DNA of 64,000 nucleotides from Gavia stellata (lineage: Eukaryota; Chordata; Aves; Gaviiformes; Gaviidae): NCBI RefSeq assembly GCF_030936135.1, contig NC_082599.1, positions 6,434,847 to 6,498,846 of the forward strand, written 5' to 3'. A program made the position numbers and the translations under genes. The stretch's first letter is position 1. The number at the start of each line of letters is the position of its first letter. Positions 12,335 through 52,600 of the stretch are shown one piece after another. Below the pieces are notes generated by a model. It saw only the letters and a list, made by a program, of their open reading frames with translations, searched no databases and had not been told where the DNA came from.

Positions 12335-12605
12335 GGTGCCCAGTGACAGGACGAGAGGTAACGGGCACAAACTTGGCCATAGCAAGTTCCATCTAAACAC
12401 AAGGAGGAACTTCTTTACTTTGAGGGTGGCAGAGCACTGGAACAAGCTGCCCAGAGAGGTTGTGGAATTTCCGTCTCTGGAGATACTCAAAACTCACCTG
12501 GACGCATTCCTGTGCAACCTGTTCTAGGTGAACCTGCTCTGGTGCGGGGGGTTGGACTGGATGGTCTCCAGAGGTCCCTTCCAATCCCTAGCGTTTTGTG
12601 ACTCT
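12335..12605 (+). mobile_element. CR1 LINE 3' fragment
   Basis: Contains the typical end of CR1 ORF2 and the 3'UTR: a frame reading [11 protein letters not shown] then [20 protein letters not shown], followed by ttggactggatggtctccagaggtcccttccaa. Severely 5'-truncated, as is usual for CR1. The tail is degenerate (gcgttttgtgactct). Confidence 0.93.
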
Positions 12606-12956
12606 AAGCTACAAAAAGTAATTAAGCCTTCACAGTCCCATGAAAAAGATGGCTAGAGCACTGTCACAATAGCCTCAGAGAGAGATTGGGCATGTCCCAC
12701 CCACTCTCTAATCAGTACCTCTGGCCTGCACAATGTTTGTACAGCTGCTTACAGATAAACCTCCACTACATAGTACAGGGAACTATTTTGGTCAATCACT
12801 TTCTTGATATTTAAGTGTGCATGTGCTTTTAACAGTTCTGTTATCTAGCTGGGTGGTAACTCCACCTGGCTCTATTCAGGAGCCCTCAGCACATCTGTAA
12901 GTGAAAGATCAGATGCTTAAAGATTGATGCTGAAGATCAAGTTCAAGAAATTTGAT

Positions 12957-13027
12957 AGAATCGTAGAATGGTTTGAGTTGGAAGGGACCTTAAAGATCAC
13001 CTAGTTCCAACCCCCTTGCCCTGGGCA
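12957..13027 (-). mobile_element. CR1 LINE 3' terminus, inverted
   Basis: Reads as the reverse complement of a CR1 end: tagaatcgtagaatggtttg, then agttggaagggacctt and atcacctagttccaacccc. Only about 70 bases remain. Confidence 0.88.
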
Positions 13028-14544
13028 ATTCCTAGGGATCTCCCAAATGGGACCTCTGTGAAAGAAAAAAATAGTACCTCGGTGTAACATACTGGCCAAA
13101 ATTTGGAGTACTGTAACTGGATTCATGCTGTTAACAGTCGCTTTTACGCCTTCAACTTCGGCGAATGCATTCTCTCCCCTTCTCTGGCACCTCCCCACTA
13201 ATTCACCTCAGCAAACTATCCTCTGCAACTTCTCTCTTGCCCCTGAGTTAGCAACTCTCAGATCTACATGTTGAACAGACACCCCCACTTCAGCTTGCAT
13301 GATCTGGGCCGCTGCTCTGCTGATGGCCAACCGAGGAGTGCCCTGTCAGTCCCCTGCTTGCCCCTCTCCCATGGAATATGGACAAACAAACTAATAAATC
13401 CCAAGTAAGTCCCTTATTTTCCCCACCACTTCTGGCAATGAAGTAGAACTACATTATTACCTTCTGCCTATGGCTTATTTTGAGCATTATTCTTTTTTAG
13501 GGTTTCTAAAAGTTTGTGCTAAATCCTTCAGGTAGTTCTTCTCTTCCTAAAATGATACTTGCACTTCAGCTGCAACTACTGAGCCTTCCCCTCTCTCCTG
13601 CTCTCTGCACTACCCCACCTGAAGAGAAAAAAAATAAATAATCACCTGTCATTGATAAATTAAATGTTTTTCCAGGAGACAGGTTACGCTACTAAATAAT
13701 AGATTTACAACTCCTTTCCAATATGAACTTGGAGATTAAAGAAACTTCTACAAATCAATGGCCCTGACTATGATCCTGGCAAACTGGAACTCTGTCTCTG
13801 TGCATAATGCCCCCGTGAGCTGTGACTCTCGCGTTAACTCCCGAATGCTGTGCAGGGACCTCTCCTGTTCTTGCCTTCCGGACTCTTTACAAAAGAGAGC
13901 ACAACTCCAGAAAAGGTAACAGAAATCAAAAGGGAGTAGCAAAAAAACTCCTCTCACTTGACGCTCCACCCAAGGTGGATGCTGTGAGTCTCTGGGAACA
14001 CATTTGGTCACCGAATGACTGTGTCCTCTCTGAGAGCAGCCCAGTTCAGAGTCCCCAAAGCAAAGGCTTTGGAGTATTCTGTACTGGCATTTTCAGCATC
14101 AGGAAACCCAGTCTTGGCTTCCCACGTGTCTCTTACAGGGCTATAACCTTTCCACATCCGGAAAACTCAGTGTCAACTGGCACGAGCCCCTTGTAGCAGG
14201 GCTGCCTTTTCTTATGCATTACATCATTGGTGTTAGCACAAAATACTTTCATAGTACAAAAGCACGCACTGGCCATGCGAACAGCATTACTCGAGCACAT
14301 TCTCCACCTCAACAGGATCTCAGAGCTTGTATTTGAAGGCTTGCACACTTGCGAACATTCTTATATCCAACCGTATTATAAGATCATCTTCAAGGGATTT
14401 TGTTAAGGCACTGCCATTTCTTCAGCCATTCCGTTACTTGAGGCTTCAAAGCACTTTGAAGTCCTTCGTAGTACAACCATTAAGTTGCAATGGTCCAAGC
14501 ACTAAAATTGCATAATTGATCCAATACGCAAAACAACTGGAAAA

Positions 14545-16447
14545 TATTTTAACTAAAGCCTTTTATTCTATACAACTGTGAAACATCATTTACCCTTCTG
14601 GCATGGCAGACTCTTCTGTCAATCTTTCCTGAAACTGTGTTTTGGGATGGTTAGAAAGAAAAAAAAAAGAAAAAATACAACCTTGGCTGATTTCAAACAA
14701 AATTACTGGGAGCAATTCCAATGGATACAACAGGACAGAAAGACAAACCCAAACCCAAACAGTGCCTGTTGGAACAAGTGTAGACCCTTGCTATTAATAA
14801 ATACCAGTCAGACAATTATCAATAAAAGTTACAGTTCTGTTTAACCATTTAATTCACAAATATCACTAAAAATGTGCAGTTATAGCACAATTGTGCCAAA
14901 CTGAGCATACACAGAAATGGGGATTAAAAACTGAAACTGGTTCTCAACAGACAGGGAAAAAAGACATGCTAGCTTAGTTCTGAACCATATTTTTTGTTCA
15001 AGCGGTGAGTTTGTATAGCTAGGTTAAGACTGCAGAAGGTAATGATTTGACTATTTTTTCAAATAAAATACGATGAAAAATATTTTACTTTTTGTTTGAC
15101 CAGTACAATCCCAGTAATATAATTTATTGGGACTTTCTTTAGGCCTCAACCTAAATCTTGATAGCAAGATACAGGAAGGGCAAGAGTACATGTCTCCTGA
15201 AGAAACTCGAATAATATACTGCCCTTTGAAGGCACTTGTGCTTCTGCTTCAGACAAGAGTCATTTTCACACAATTTCTTTACGAGGATTTGTAATTTGTT
15301 CTGGCTACAAATGGTTTTCTGGGATAGCCCCCCATTTGCTCACGAAAAGTTGAAATGCCTTTACCCCCTCCCCCCAATAAGTTAAACTCTATAAAAGACT
15401 ACCATGAGTCTATGACAGTCACAGATTTTTAGAAATAACAGTGAGAAGAAGATCCGCATAAATCTCTAACAAAAGAACAACTGCATATAAAACTTCGGAA
15501 AAGAAGAATACGTATTTTTATATCATGAATATGAAATCTGCTGAGAAGTTTCTAAAGTTTAACATTAAACGTATGAAGTTATTTTCAGAATGGTCTGAAG
15601 TTTTAACAAAATGTCACATAGTTTTGGAGCAGTTACCAAAAATTAGACTAGTGTGTCTTTAGAACACCTAGGACACAGTGCAGGAAGTAGTTATATATAT
15701 ATTTTAAAAAAAAATCTCTAAGTTGCTGCAAAGCATGTTCACTCTATTATGATGCACAGCATCATTGGACTGACCCTGCTACAACATTTATCTAGTGTTC
15801 TTATTCTGCATGTCAACAGCTCTCTAGAGCAACAATTGCGTTGCAGTATTAAAACAAGTCTAATGTTAACCCTTCATTTGCAATTAAATGGGCTGATTCT
15901 TTCAAGTTGCAATACCTATTTTCTGCTGTTTTTCTTTTCCAAATGTCTTTAAGTGGTAGAAATGTTTAAGTAACTTGTGAGAAATCATTGTAGGAACTTT
16001 ATGAATGGAATGTACTAAAAAATACCTTGTGTGCAGTTCTGAATTATATTGTGAACACAGTGACTAATATGGCCAAAACGCTTTCATATCAAGCATGAGC
16101 AGATGAGGATATTATGTTCTGTAAAAACAAAAGCAAAAAGGAGGAAGCAAAAGTCTGCACTGGATTATCATCCATTCTCTGTACACCTCACACAACACGA
16201 ACCACTCAGGGACTTCCCATCTCATTGGCTGAGACTAGGACAGACTTTAGTTTAAGTCATATAGATTTTTTTTTCCTCTATATTACAGATCTATTAGTCA
16301 CTTCAATTAAATGTATACTTTCCATCCATACTGAGTCATTAGAAGTCTCATCTACCTTAGGGGTTCAGTGGGCTTCTATAGTACTACTCTTGGAACCAGT
16401 ACAGTATGGTCAAGTAAATAAGTAACCATTTGGGTCCACCACTCCCT
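14545..16447 (-). other. WDR48: WDR48 3' untranslated region (probable extent)
   Basis: Sequence downstream of the WDR48 stop on the minus strand. Minus-strand AATAAA hexamers (TTTATT on +) lie at 15123-15128 and 14562-14567, suggesting a 3'UTR of about 1.3 or 1.9 kb. No repeat is recognised in it. Confidence 0.6.
14562..14567 (-). terminator. WDR48: Candidate distal poly(A) signal of WDR48
   Basis: AATAAA on the minus strand about 1.9 kb after the WDR48 stop codon. The proximal alternative is at 15123-15128. Confidence 0.45.
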
Positions 16448-43310
<26,863 letters not shown>

Positions 43311-43429
43311 CTTGCATGTTGACACTCTGATGTCATTTCCGAGGAGGGCGAGCCGGCCCGGAAGTCCCTCCCCTTCTCCGCTCCGAGCCCGCGCGGCGAG
43401 GTGGGGTGGGGGCTGTCACGGCCCGAGGC

Positions 43430-43443
43430 GTTGCTAGGGGAAC
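43430..43443. promoter_or_regulatory. Second X-box-like motif (GTTGCTAGGGGAAC)
   Basis: Imperfect inverted repeat GTTGC-N4-GGAAC about 120 bases upstream of the WDR48 start codon; related to the RFX X-box but weaker than the site at 42944. Confidence 0.4.
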
Positions 43444-44335
43444 GGCCGGAGGGGGTGGGGCCGGGGAGGAGGCGGGGCTAGCGTTGCCGCCCTGCCGAGG
43501 CCTCCGCCATGTTCTCCTCAGAGTACTTTCCCCAAGGGCGTTCCCTGGAAAGGGTTGGGGCTGTCTCCTGGCCTGTACTGCCACTCAGGGGGTGTCTTTG
43601 TCCTTCCTTGCGGTGCCGCAAGGAGTGTGTTTTCCCCCGGGAGGCCAGGCCAGGCCTGCGGGGTGAGGTCTCTGGTCCCCTCTGTGAAGGGCTGCGCTCA
43701 GGGCTGAGGCGTTCAGCCCGGGCTGGTGCTGGGTGCCAGCCCTGAGACGCTCCAGGTCAAAGCCTGAGGCAGGGTGTAGCAGGCAGTGCTTCTGAGATGC
43801 TGGAGGCTTTACACCCACCCTTTTACTGCCCATGTCCACCCTCTTCTTTTTAAGGGTCTGTGGTGGAGGACAGATGCTTAAAAGTGAGATCCTGCCTTGG
43901 CCCTTGTTTGAGGCTGCCCCACTGAGCAAATAGCAAAGACTCAACTACCTTCCTCAGAGAGCCAGGGGAGATAGTAGCATTTTGTCTAATGAAAAAGGAT
44001 TCCTGAAAATGATTGTATGATGGTATGAAATTTGATACTGTTTCCCATAGATGCTGCTCCACCCCCAACTCCCAAATATATCTTTGACACTTTAACTATT
44101 AACGCAAAAAGTGTTAAGCTGCAGCAGTGACTGTGTTCCGGGTGAGGAACTGTATGAACTTGTGTACAGGACTGTCTTCCTGGTACACCTTTTTGTTATA
44201 ATCGTTACTTCATTCTGGCAGAACAGTAAAGACGCTAATAGTTAATTAGTGAAAAAAAATTACTGAGAGAAAAAAATGTGTAAAGGGGTAAGGAAAAAAG
44301 ATACATTCAGGTATTCACATTCTTGTTTAATGCTG

Positions 44336-44608
44336 GTTGCAACCATAAGGACAAGAGGAAATGGCCGCAAGTTGCACCAGGGGAGGTTTAGATTGGATAT
44401 TGGGAAAAACTTCGCTGAAAGGGTTGTCAGACACTGGAAGGGGCTGCCCAGGGAGGAGGTTGAGTCACCATCCCTGGAGGTATTTAAAAGACATGTGGAT
44501 GAGGCACTTAGGGACATGGTTTAGTGGTGCACTCAGCAGGATTAAATTTACGGTTGGACTTGGTGATCTTATAGGACTTTTCCAACCTAAACAATTCTAT
44601 GATCCTAT
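44336..44608 (+). mobile_element. CR1 LINE 3' fragment
   Basis: Shows the conserved ORF2 end ([20 protein letters not shown], then [20 protein letters not shown]) with a frameshift, then ttggacttggtgatcttata and the tail ccaacctaaacaattctatgatc. Confidence 0.95.
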
Positions 44609-45547
44609 AAGTAGAAGATGTAATGGCTGTTTACTACTGCTAATTTAAACTTTTCTTATTTTTATACAGATCACGTGTTCTAGCATTGCCAAGTGCAGTG
44701 TGTCCTCATCACAACTGCAAGTGGAGGGTATGATTCTTAAATGAGCTCTGCCTTGACCAAAGTCCTTTCTTAAATGCAGTATTTCTACTATTTTATCTTG
44801 TTACAGCAGTGGGAAGCATATGATGTAAGGCATCTCCTAAGACAAATGCGAAATGTGTTTATTGTTTAATAAATTTCTTTTTTTTTCAAAGATAAAATTA
44901 AGGCTTTTTTTTTCAGAGTTTACTTGTGTACTGGCTTCAGGCTAATGGTAATTGTCAAAGTGTTCCAGATGCTGTCATGCATAAAGTATGCAATTTTATT
45001 GGATTCTGGACTGTAGAAGAATGGGGCAGCGTGAAGTTTTCTCTGTAAGTAAATACTAAGCAAAGTGCCTTACTTTCAGTATGCATTAGTCCATTAAGAA
45101 GTTGACGACTTCTTTTCGTAAAACAATAATTTTCATGCATACTTTAAAGTAATTTCTTGTTTACTTTTAAAGATACTGAAATTCTGCTATTATTTGTGTG
45201 TTATTTTTTGATAAAATGAAATAATAATTTCATTCATAACCCTAGTCATCATTTCATTATCCATAATCACCAATAGATTATTCATTTAGTAAAGTTAATG
45301 TTGTGTCTTTAAGGGCAGTCATCATCTTTTGTACATTTCATTTAAAATGGAATTTTTTTATGGACAGAGAACCTTTGTTTTTTACATTATTATGCAATTT
45401 AAAAATTGCTTTTCTTCTTCTTTTGTGCATCAAAGAACTCTTTGTAGGTAGTCACTGCTATTAATATATATAATACAGTGTTTCTTCAACCTCTCAGATC
45501 AACAATTCATTACTTGAAGGAGAAAAAAAGTACAGCGATCCCTTTGT

Positions 45548-45602
45548 ATCACAGAATCATTGCGGTTGGAAGGGATCTCTGGAGATCATCTAGTGCAACA
45601 AA
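45548..45602 (-). mobile_element. Short CR1 3' terminus, inverted
   Basis: atcacagaatcattgcggtt then ggaagggatctctggagatc and atctagtgcaaca: the reverse complement of a CR1 end, about 55 bases long. Confidence 0.88.
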
Positions 45603-46199
45603 GATCATATTTACTGAGGGCTGCTAAAAATAGGAGTATTATAATAGTGATAATTTTCTGTTTTCTGTGTGTATGTTTATCAAGCCTGAACTAAAGACAA
45701 TATTACGCAAAAAAATATTGTAGGTAAGATTTTCTTTGTTATGCAGTGAATCTTTCAGCCTTTCATCATGTCTGTATCGTTTTAGGAAAGTGGTAAGATG
45801 ATCTAGTTTATAATGTTAGTTGTTTGCTTTTGGTTTTGGAAGAGAAGGAACATGATGTATATATGAGTCCAGGGATTATTTTTCAATTTCCATGAAAATC
45901 TGATCATCTTTGGCTAAATTGTGAATTTCTGAGAACACCAGAGTGAGCAAACAGCTGTTGAGCCAAAAAGGAAGTGGTGGAGAACCGAACAGGTCTCGGG
46001 AGTGAAGCCAGGATGTTGAGATAAGGGGAGAAGTAAGGATGGAAATGCCCGAAAGGTTAGTCTTTGTTGGGTGAATAATCATTGTAATAAGTATGAGTAA
46101 TAAAGATGATATTTCCTTAATAATAGTAGCTTCAAGAATGCTATAGAATTTCCCAGCTTCTGTCTGCTGCCCCATTCCCTCTTTGTGAGATTTGACAGT

Positions 46200-46650
46200 C
46201 ACAACATTCAAAGAAAATGTTAAAAAGGATTTAGAAATATGCTGTAAGAATGATTTGGCGCCTGAGAAGTATGAATTACGATGTAAAGTTCAGATGGATT
46301 TTGTCTACGGAAGAGAAGATGAAAGGAAACATGATAGCAGTTTTCAAATAATTAAGAAGAAATGTGGAATAAATTCATCTTCAGGTCCGTGATGAGTGAA
46401 ACAAGAAGTAACAGGCTGAGATTGCAGTTCAGGAAATTCAGATGAAGCACAAGAAAAACCTCTTTTGGCAGTGAGAATAGTGAAGCACTAGAATATGTTG
46501 CATATGAAGGTTTTGGAATCACCATCTGTTGTAATAAGACTAAACAAATATCTCCAGGAATTACTTCAGTAGAGTTGATGCTGTTTTGGATTAAAGTGTG
46601 AACTAGTTGGCTTTAGGACATCACTTCCAACCCCATTTTTTAAAATATAA
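46200..46650 (+). mobile_element. Old, diverged CR1/L3-type LINE relic
   Basis: In order: a gatagcagttttcaaataat segment, gtgaaacaagaagtaacagg, a cacaagaaaaacctctttt segment, agcactagaatatgttgca and acttccaacccc. These follow the layout of the CR1/L3 3' region but with many substitutions and indels. An AUG-initiated frame at its 5' side has no coding meaning. Confidence 0.68.
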
Positions 46651-49600
46651 TTATACAACTACAAGTAGAAAATATTTTTCATAAACAAAGGCCTCTTTAA
46701 GCCTCCAGGAAAAGCTGTAATAGGTTCTGTAGTTGGGGTAAGAGTACATAAATTCAGGATATGAAGAAGACATGCATTTTAAGACCAGCTAATCACTGGG
46801 AAAAAATCCCCAAAGATCATGGTAGATTCTACATAGCTTGAAACCAGAAGTATTGTAGCCTGTATATAATTTATGGGCATGACTCAGATGTAACTGTTTG
46901 AAATTACTGTATTTAGTCTGTATTTTATGGGATTTGAGACTTGGTGATCTTAAATCCTATTTAATTTTATTGCGTGACTAAATTTTCCTGGGATACCATA
47001 TTCTACATGTCTGCATAAGCAAGACATTCAAGTAATACAACCCACTGTTTTAGACTCCTTCTGCTGTAAAAGCCACAAAAATACATTCACAGAACAAGGG
47101 ACAATGAGCACAGTCTTTGCTGTGGTTCTCTGGAGGTGGTGTGTCTCTAACTGCCTCGTGCGGCTGGATTAAGCCCCGAAAAGTTGCAGAATATAATCTG
47201 GAATAAAGTTGTGATTTTGGATGTCAGTCAGGCAGATCTCCAGACTTTCTGTATTATTTTTCTTGCATTGTTTACAATGAGGGAATATTTGTAGAAATCT
47301 AATGAAAAATACTGCAAATGAGTTTACAATCACTCTATTTTGACTGCTGAATGAGGCGTTAGTTTCTCCACTGGCCCAGAGAAGTGAGGGAGGGTTCCTT
47401 GAGTCACTAAGGCAGTTGGAATGTCTGAGCGTCTGTCACAACTGGGCCACGTATGAGCAAGGGGCTCTGCGGATATGGTAGCAAAACAGTGACTGCATAT
47501 ACATTTTTAATGACTGCCATTTAATGTAATTAGGAGACATGGAACCAGGGTGATGGCAACTGGAAGCAAAGAAAGAAACTAAATTTTCAAGCCATTTTGA
47601 TAAATCGGATACCCCAGCTAGCTATAGAGGAGGAACAGACAGCTGAAATCCAGGAGGCTTTGGAGAAAATAGATGAATTATTATTTCAGTGTTAACTTTG
47701 TTTCAAATTTGCTTTCTCACATAAATCTAACTACTGAATACCATATTCTAGTTCACTAGCATATATGGTTGGTTTGTTTGTTTTTAATTTGTAAAGCTGT
47801 TTGGTATTACATAATTTTTACGAGTTGCATTCTTAACATGTCGAAGTTTAGACTTTAATCTTACAGGGAGCTACAGTAAGAAATAGGTTTGAAACCGAAT
47901 GGCTCAGTCTTTGCGAGTGCTCTTGCATTTGTCATTTCATGGTTGTGTTTGGAGCCATACAATAAAAAGTGAGACTTCAGGAATAAACCATGTTAGCAAG
48001 ATTGCATCAGAAATGCTGGAAATCTTTCAGATATTGTAGTAGCAATATTTTGCATGCTCTTAGCATCTTACTTTCGAGAAATGTAAAATGCTTCAAAAAT
48101 ATTAATACTGTTTTTCAGAACACTAAGAAGAAACAGATGGAATAACTTGAACTTCAGGCACTGAGCTAATTTTCAGACTTACTCAGTGTACATTAGGTCA
48201 TTAGGCAGAAAGCTACTTTGTGTAACAATGCGTTAAATGTGTACTTACCATAAAAGCTATTTCCTGTTATTCTTTAAAGCCAATTAGCTATTTACCAAAT
48301 ACCAAATTTCGTGTCTGTGTGATTTCTTATTTCATTGTGCAGCATGAAAAAAAGGAAATGGCAATCATATAAATTATTATCTTGATAAATACATCCTATA
48401 CTTTACACTATTAGATTCTTTTCTAAGAGGGATTGGGGCACACCTTTAGTTTATCTCAAAGATACGTATTAGCCAGAGCCCCTAAATTTTTCTCAGTGAC
48501 AGACTCATGCCTTTAGATATTTTGTATAATATGTAATATAATAGTTACTCTGTGTGTGTTGATTTTGATTTTATTGTGTGCATAATATTTAGTTACTCTG
48601 CATTCCAAGTATAACAAAGAAGATGTATTTCACCACTACTTATCTTTTTGCCTGCTGTCCCATATTGCTCTTGTTCCGGGGATATCATATTTTATAAGAG
48701 ACATTCCTGGAATCTCATCTAGTTCTTGAAATTAAGGAGAAGCCTGAAGCTTTTGGCCAGCAGGTGAATTAATTCAGCCCATGATGGATGCATTTGAGTT
48801 TGCATTGTAATAAATGTGTGTGCATTGTTTAGAGATAGTTTGTAATGTGATACGTCAGAGGTTATAGTATTTCCCAAATTGTGGGCATGCCTCTCCCTGT
48901 CTGCCAGTTTAGGTTAAAGACAGGAAAGAGGATCACAAATTCTCTGAAGTTGCAGCTTTAGTAAACAGAAATCTCTGCAAGTGATTTTCATTGCAAGTGT
49001 ATCTGATGCAAATGCTGGAATTAACCAAGGAGTAGGAGATTTTATTGCTGAGCAATGAACTGCCTCCTTTGCAAAAACTTGTAAGAAATATCATTTATGA
49101 GCTGTAAGCATCAGGGTTAATAACTGTTGCACTGCTCCAAATACGTATTATAAAGAAATATGGTCCTATGAAAATCTGCTATCAATTCTCAAACTGTGTA
49201 CGTATGTATATAGAGCTAGGTGGGGATTAGAAAACTAAGGTCTAATCTAATCAAACGCTAATGATTTTGAATATTTGAGAAGGCCACAAGTGCTCACAAG
49301 TTGTTTCGGTACTTAATTGTCCATCCTGTTAAATATGCGTGCCCTTTTTCTGGTCCCCATTTGACTAGTTTCAGCTTTCAGCTTTTGTTTGTTGGATTGA
49401 AGAGCCATCCACTATTAAAGCTCTCATTCATCTGTAAGTCCTTACAATGTGATTAAGTCAGGTCTCTGACTTCTTATTTGAATGATTGAGTACTATGGAA
49501 ACTGTCGCTGAATTTGCTGACTGTTTTGTCCTGTACCACATTTTTCAAAGATACTTGCCTGAAAGACTTAACCAAGATGATGTTGATTAGCTCGTCTTCC

Positions 49601-52600
49601 TTTTAAACGCAAAACCTTGTTTCCCCAAAAGGCTCTAAAGATCTCTACACAGAATGGGAAATGTACTTATTTTTTTGTTCTATTTGGCATCAGTGCCTTG
49701 ACAAACACAGTCATCAGGGAGACCGTATTTGTGCAATTATATCTGTGTTGCATGTTGCTGTCGTGTGGCTGTCCTGCAAAAGGTCGGCTGAAGAGCCATT
49801 GCACCAGAAGAACAACTTTCCCAGGCACTGATCAGTGATCATTCTGTTCCGAGCAGAGACAAGGAAACCATGTAGTTCATACTCTGAAAATTTTTATATA
49901 GTGCTGTTGCTTCAGGGCAGGGTGCAGATTTGAGGGCTTAAGAGAAAATCAGATTCTTAATGTGGAAAAACTAGGATTTCCTACTGAAAAATTCTGTCTG
50001 TCATGGTATCACTTATGCAGGTTTAGCAAATTTCAGAAAGTTGCGTTAATGAGGAGGAACTGTTTATTTTTAACCCTAAAGTTACTTGGAAAACTTTTTT
50101 CATTGCATGTGCTAGGGAGGCAAAAATAATGGCTGATTTCTGTTAATATCATCTTTTTACTATGATTATGATTTGTGTTTATTTTTATTAAGCCCAAAAG
50201 AGACATCCTCTATTCCTGTGGTGTTGATGTCTTTAAAGAAATTAAAAATATACCAAAGCTGTGCTCCATCTGACATGATTTTTATTCCCTGCTCTCCAGA
50301 GATTGAGATTTTTGCCTTCAGGAGAGTATTTTGATGTCTGTGTTCATACTTATTTGCTCTTATGTGCACAGTTGAATTTTCTGTGTTTTGTGGAGTTTTC
50401 TGTGTGAAACAGTGGTTTGCGTTTTCTAATGGAGGATCATAGGGATCACCGTATTTGTCTCAGACTCACTTGTGGCTGGTGTCAGCTAATGTGCAGTGAA
50501 CCATAGGTTCAATATTGCAACCAAGGTGCAATAAGCTCCATAATTAGCATTCGTGATTTGTTTCCGTGAGAATCTTAACCTAAATTAAAACAGTCAAAGA
50601 ACACTTTATATCAAATTCAATAGAATCTTCATCAGTGGATGACACGATCTCGTTATGTGTTTTATGACTTTGTTTCGCAGGATCCGTTTCTTGAAAATGC
50701 GAAATGTCTTTCTCGGGCTCAAGTAATTTTCCTTCCAACTATTATGGTTGACGTTACTAGTTGTTTTTAGTGTGTATGTTGATTTTTCAGTTGAATTTTT
50801 GATAAATGCATTTGTTTTCTTTCTGTAAAACACTTTTTTACTCAAACTTGCTGTGCATGAGTGTTGCGTGAATAATACGTGGAGAGGCTATTGAATAGGC
50901 CAGTATACAAATTTCAGAATTAGATTTACGGATACATCATTTGATGATAGTGATTTATTTGTTTGAAATTTAAGTTCCCTCTTGTATCTGTCTGGTATCT
51001 TGTGTCCATCTTGTAATTTTAGCCAATTGTAGACATAGTATCTTAAAGATACAGATGTACCTTAAAGGGTGATGTCGTGAGAAGGATTAGGTTTTCAATG
51101 ATCTGAATTTCAGACTTCTCACGTATAGTAGGGAGTCCCGGGTCAGTGAGCTATTGAGGGAAGGTCCCAATCAGATAGGAGGAGGAGGGAAATCATGCTG
51201 AATTTGTTCGGAACTTAAGTAGCGGTCTTATTGCTATAAATGGGAAAAATAGGAAGGAAACCTTGTATGAACCCTTCTTCCTCTAAGACAGAGGCACACA
51301 TTGCCTGTCTATTATCCCAGTGAATATAGGAGACACAAATTTCTAGGATTATACCGCAGAGTATTTCTCAGTAGATAGAAGCTAGCAGATGAGGCAGATG
51401 CATAGAATTTGAAGATGCATGTGCAGTGTGCATGAACTGTCAAATGCCTTGATATCTCTAATGACTGTATTTATCTGATCAGTATTTTAAAGCAGCATCT
51501 AGTGTTTAGAGTTTCGGCACAGTCACAAGATACATTTAATTGTGCAAAAATCTTTTTTTTCAGCTCTTGACATCTGCACACTCTTAGTCATTAGACTAAT
51601 GGTGATGTGCTAATGCTACCAAGAAAAAATATTTTTCTTGTGCTCTGGCAATAAAAAGGAAAAAGAAGAGTGTTATACTTTGCAGTTAATGGAAGAGACA
51701 GAACCATGTCAAGAACATGGGGACTAAATTAACAGAATTAGTCATTTCTATAATGAACATTATCTTCTTGTTGTTAAACTTCAGCTTTTGTGTTCTCTTT
51801 TTTCATTATACTGAGGACTAATGAATGAAACTGGGAAGAAAACAGTGTTCTTACTATGAAGCTAGTTTTCTGTCCCTTCCCCCCCTTTAAGAAACTGCCT
51901 TCCTAATAGGAGAAAGTAAATTTCACAAAGTGACAAGAAAAGTTAACTTGTCTAAATGTTTTGCTCTTAGCTGCAAGTCCTAAGGCTTTCTTTTAACAGC
52001 TACAGATAAAGATCTTGTTTTCCATGCCTTCCTCTTTTCCGATTGTAGATATTACAGTGTGCAAAAAGGGCAGGAGGAGTGCCCTTTTCGCTCCTTTGAG
52101 TTCTCTCTTTACTCCTTGTGCCCCATTTTTCACAGGGACAGATTGATGAAGAAGATAGAGCAGAAAAAATAAGTCCAGGTAAGAGTCTTCTTTTGTATTT
52201 AGTGATACTAGCTGGTGCAGCATTATAAATGTTGCTGCTTTTGACCGTAGCAGATATAGTGCCATTATAGAATGATGCTTTACTGATCTTTAAAATTCTG
52301 CTCTCTTAATTAAACTTGTCTCAAGAACATACTATTGCTTTCTGGAAAAATAACTTATGCTGGAACTTAAAATGGCTTATTGTTGTTTGCATCACAGAAC
52401 ACTTAGCGTCTTTATTTCATTAAAACCATCTTTAGTTGTTTCCTTTGCTGATGATACCTATGAAGCAAAGTGTTCGATCACAATTGTTTTTCTGTTTGCA
52501 TGCATTAGGGCTGCCTGGCTTTTAAGGATGGTGTAGTTCCTTCAGTAGAATTCTTCCAGCAAAACCCATAGTAACTCTCTTATCGTCAGGAAAGCCAATA

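Larger units (their letters stand above)
10701..14540. other. Intergenic region between convergent GORASP1 and WDR48
   Basis: About 3.8 kb without a recognisable gene. It holds two CR1 3' fragments in opposite orientation (12335-12605 and 12957-13027) and a stretch at about 13.74-14.35 kb that keeps several CpGs and overlapping open frames but matches nothing I know. Confidence 0.7.

Noticed and set aside
13822-14196. 124-codon + strand open frame between the convergent genes
   Set aside because: Starts at GTG, overlaps another open frame on the other strand and matches no family; kept only as an unexplained segment.
46192-46392. 66-codon + strand open frame
   Set aside because: Falls in the old CR1/L3-type relic; no recognisable protein domain.
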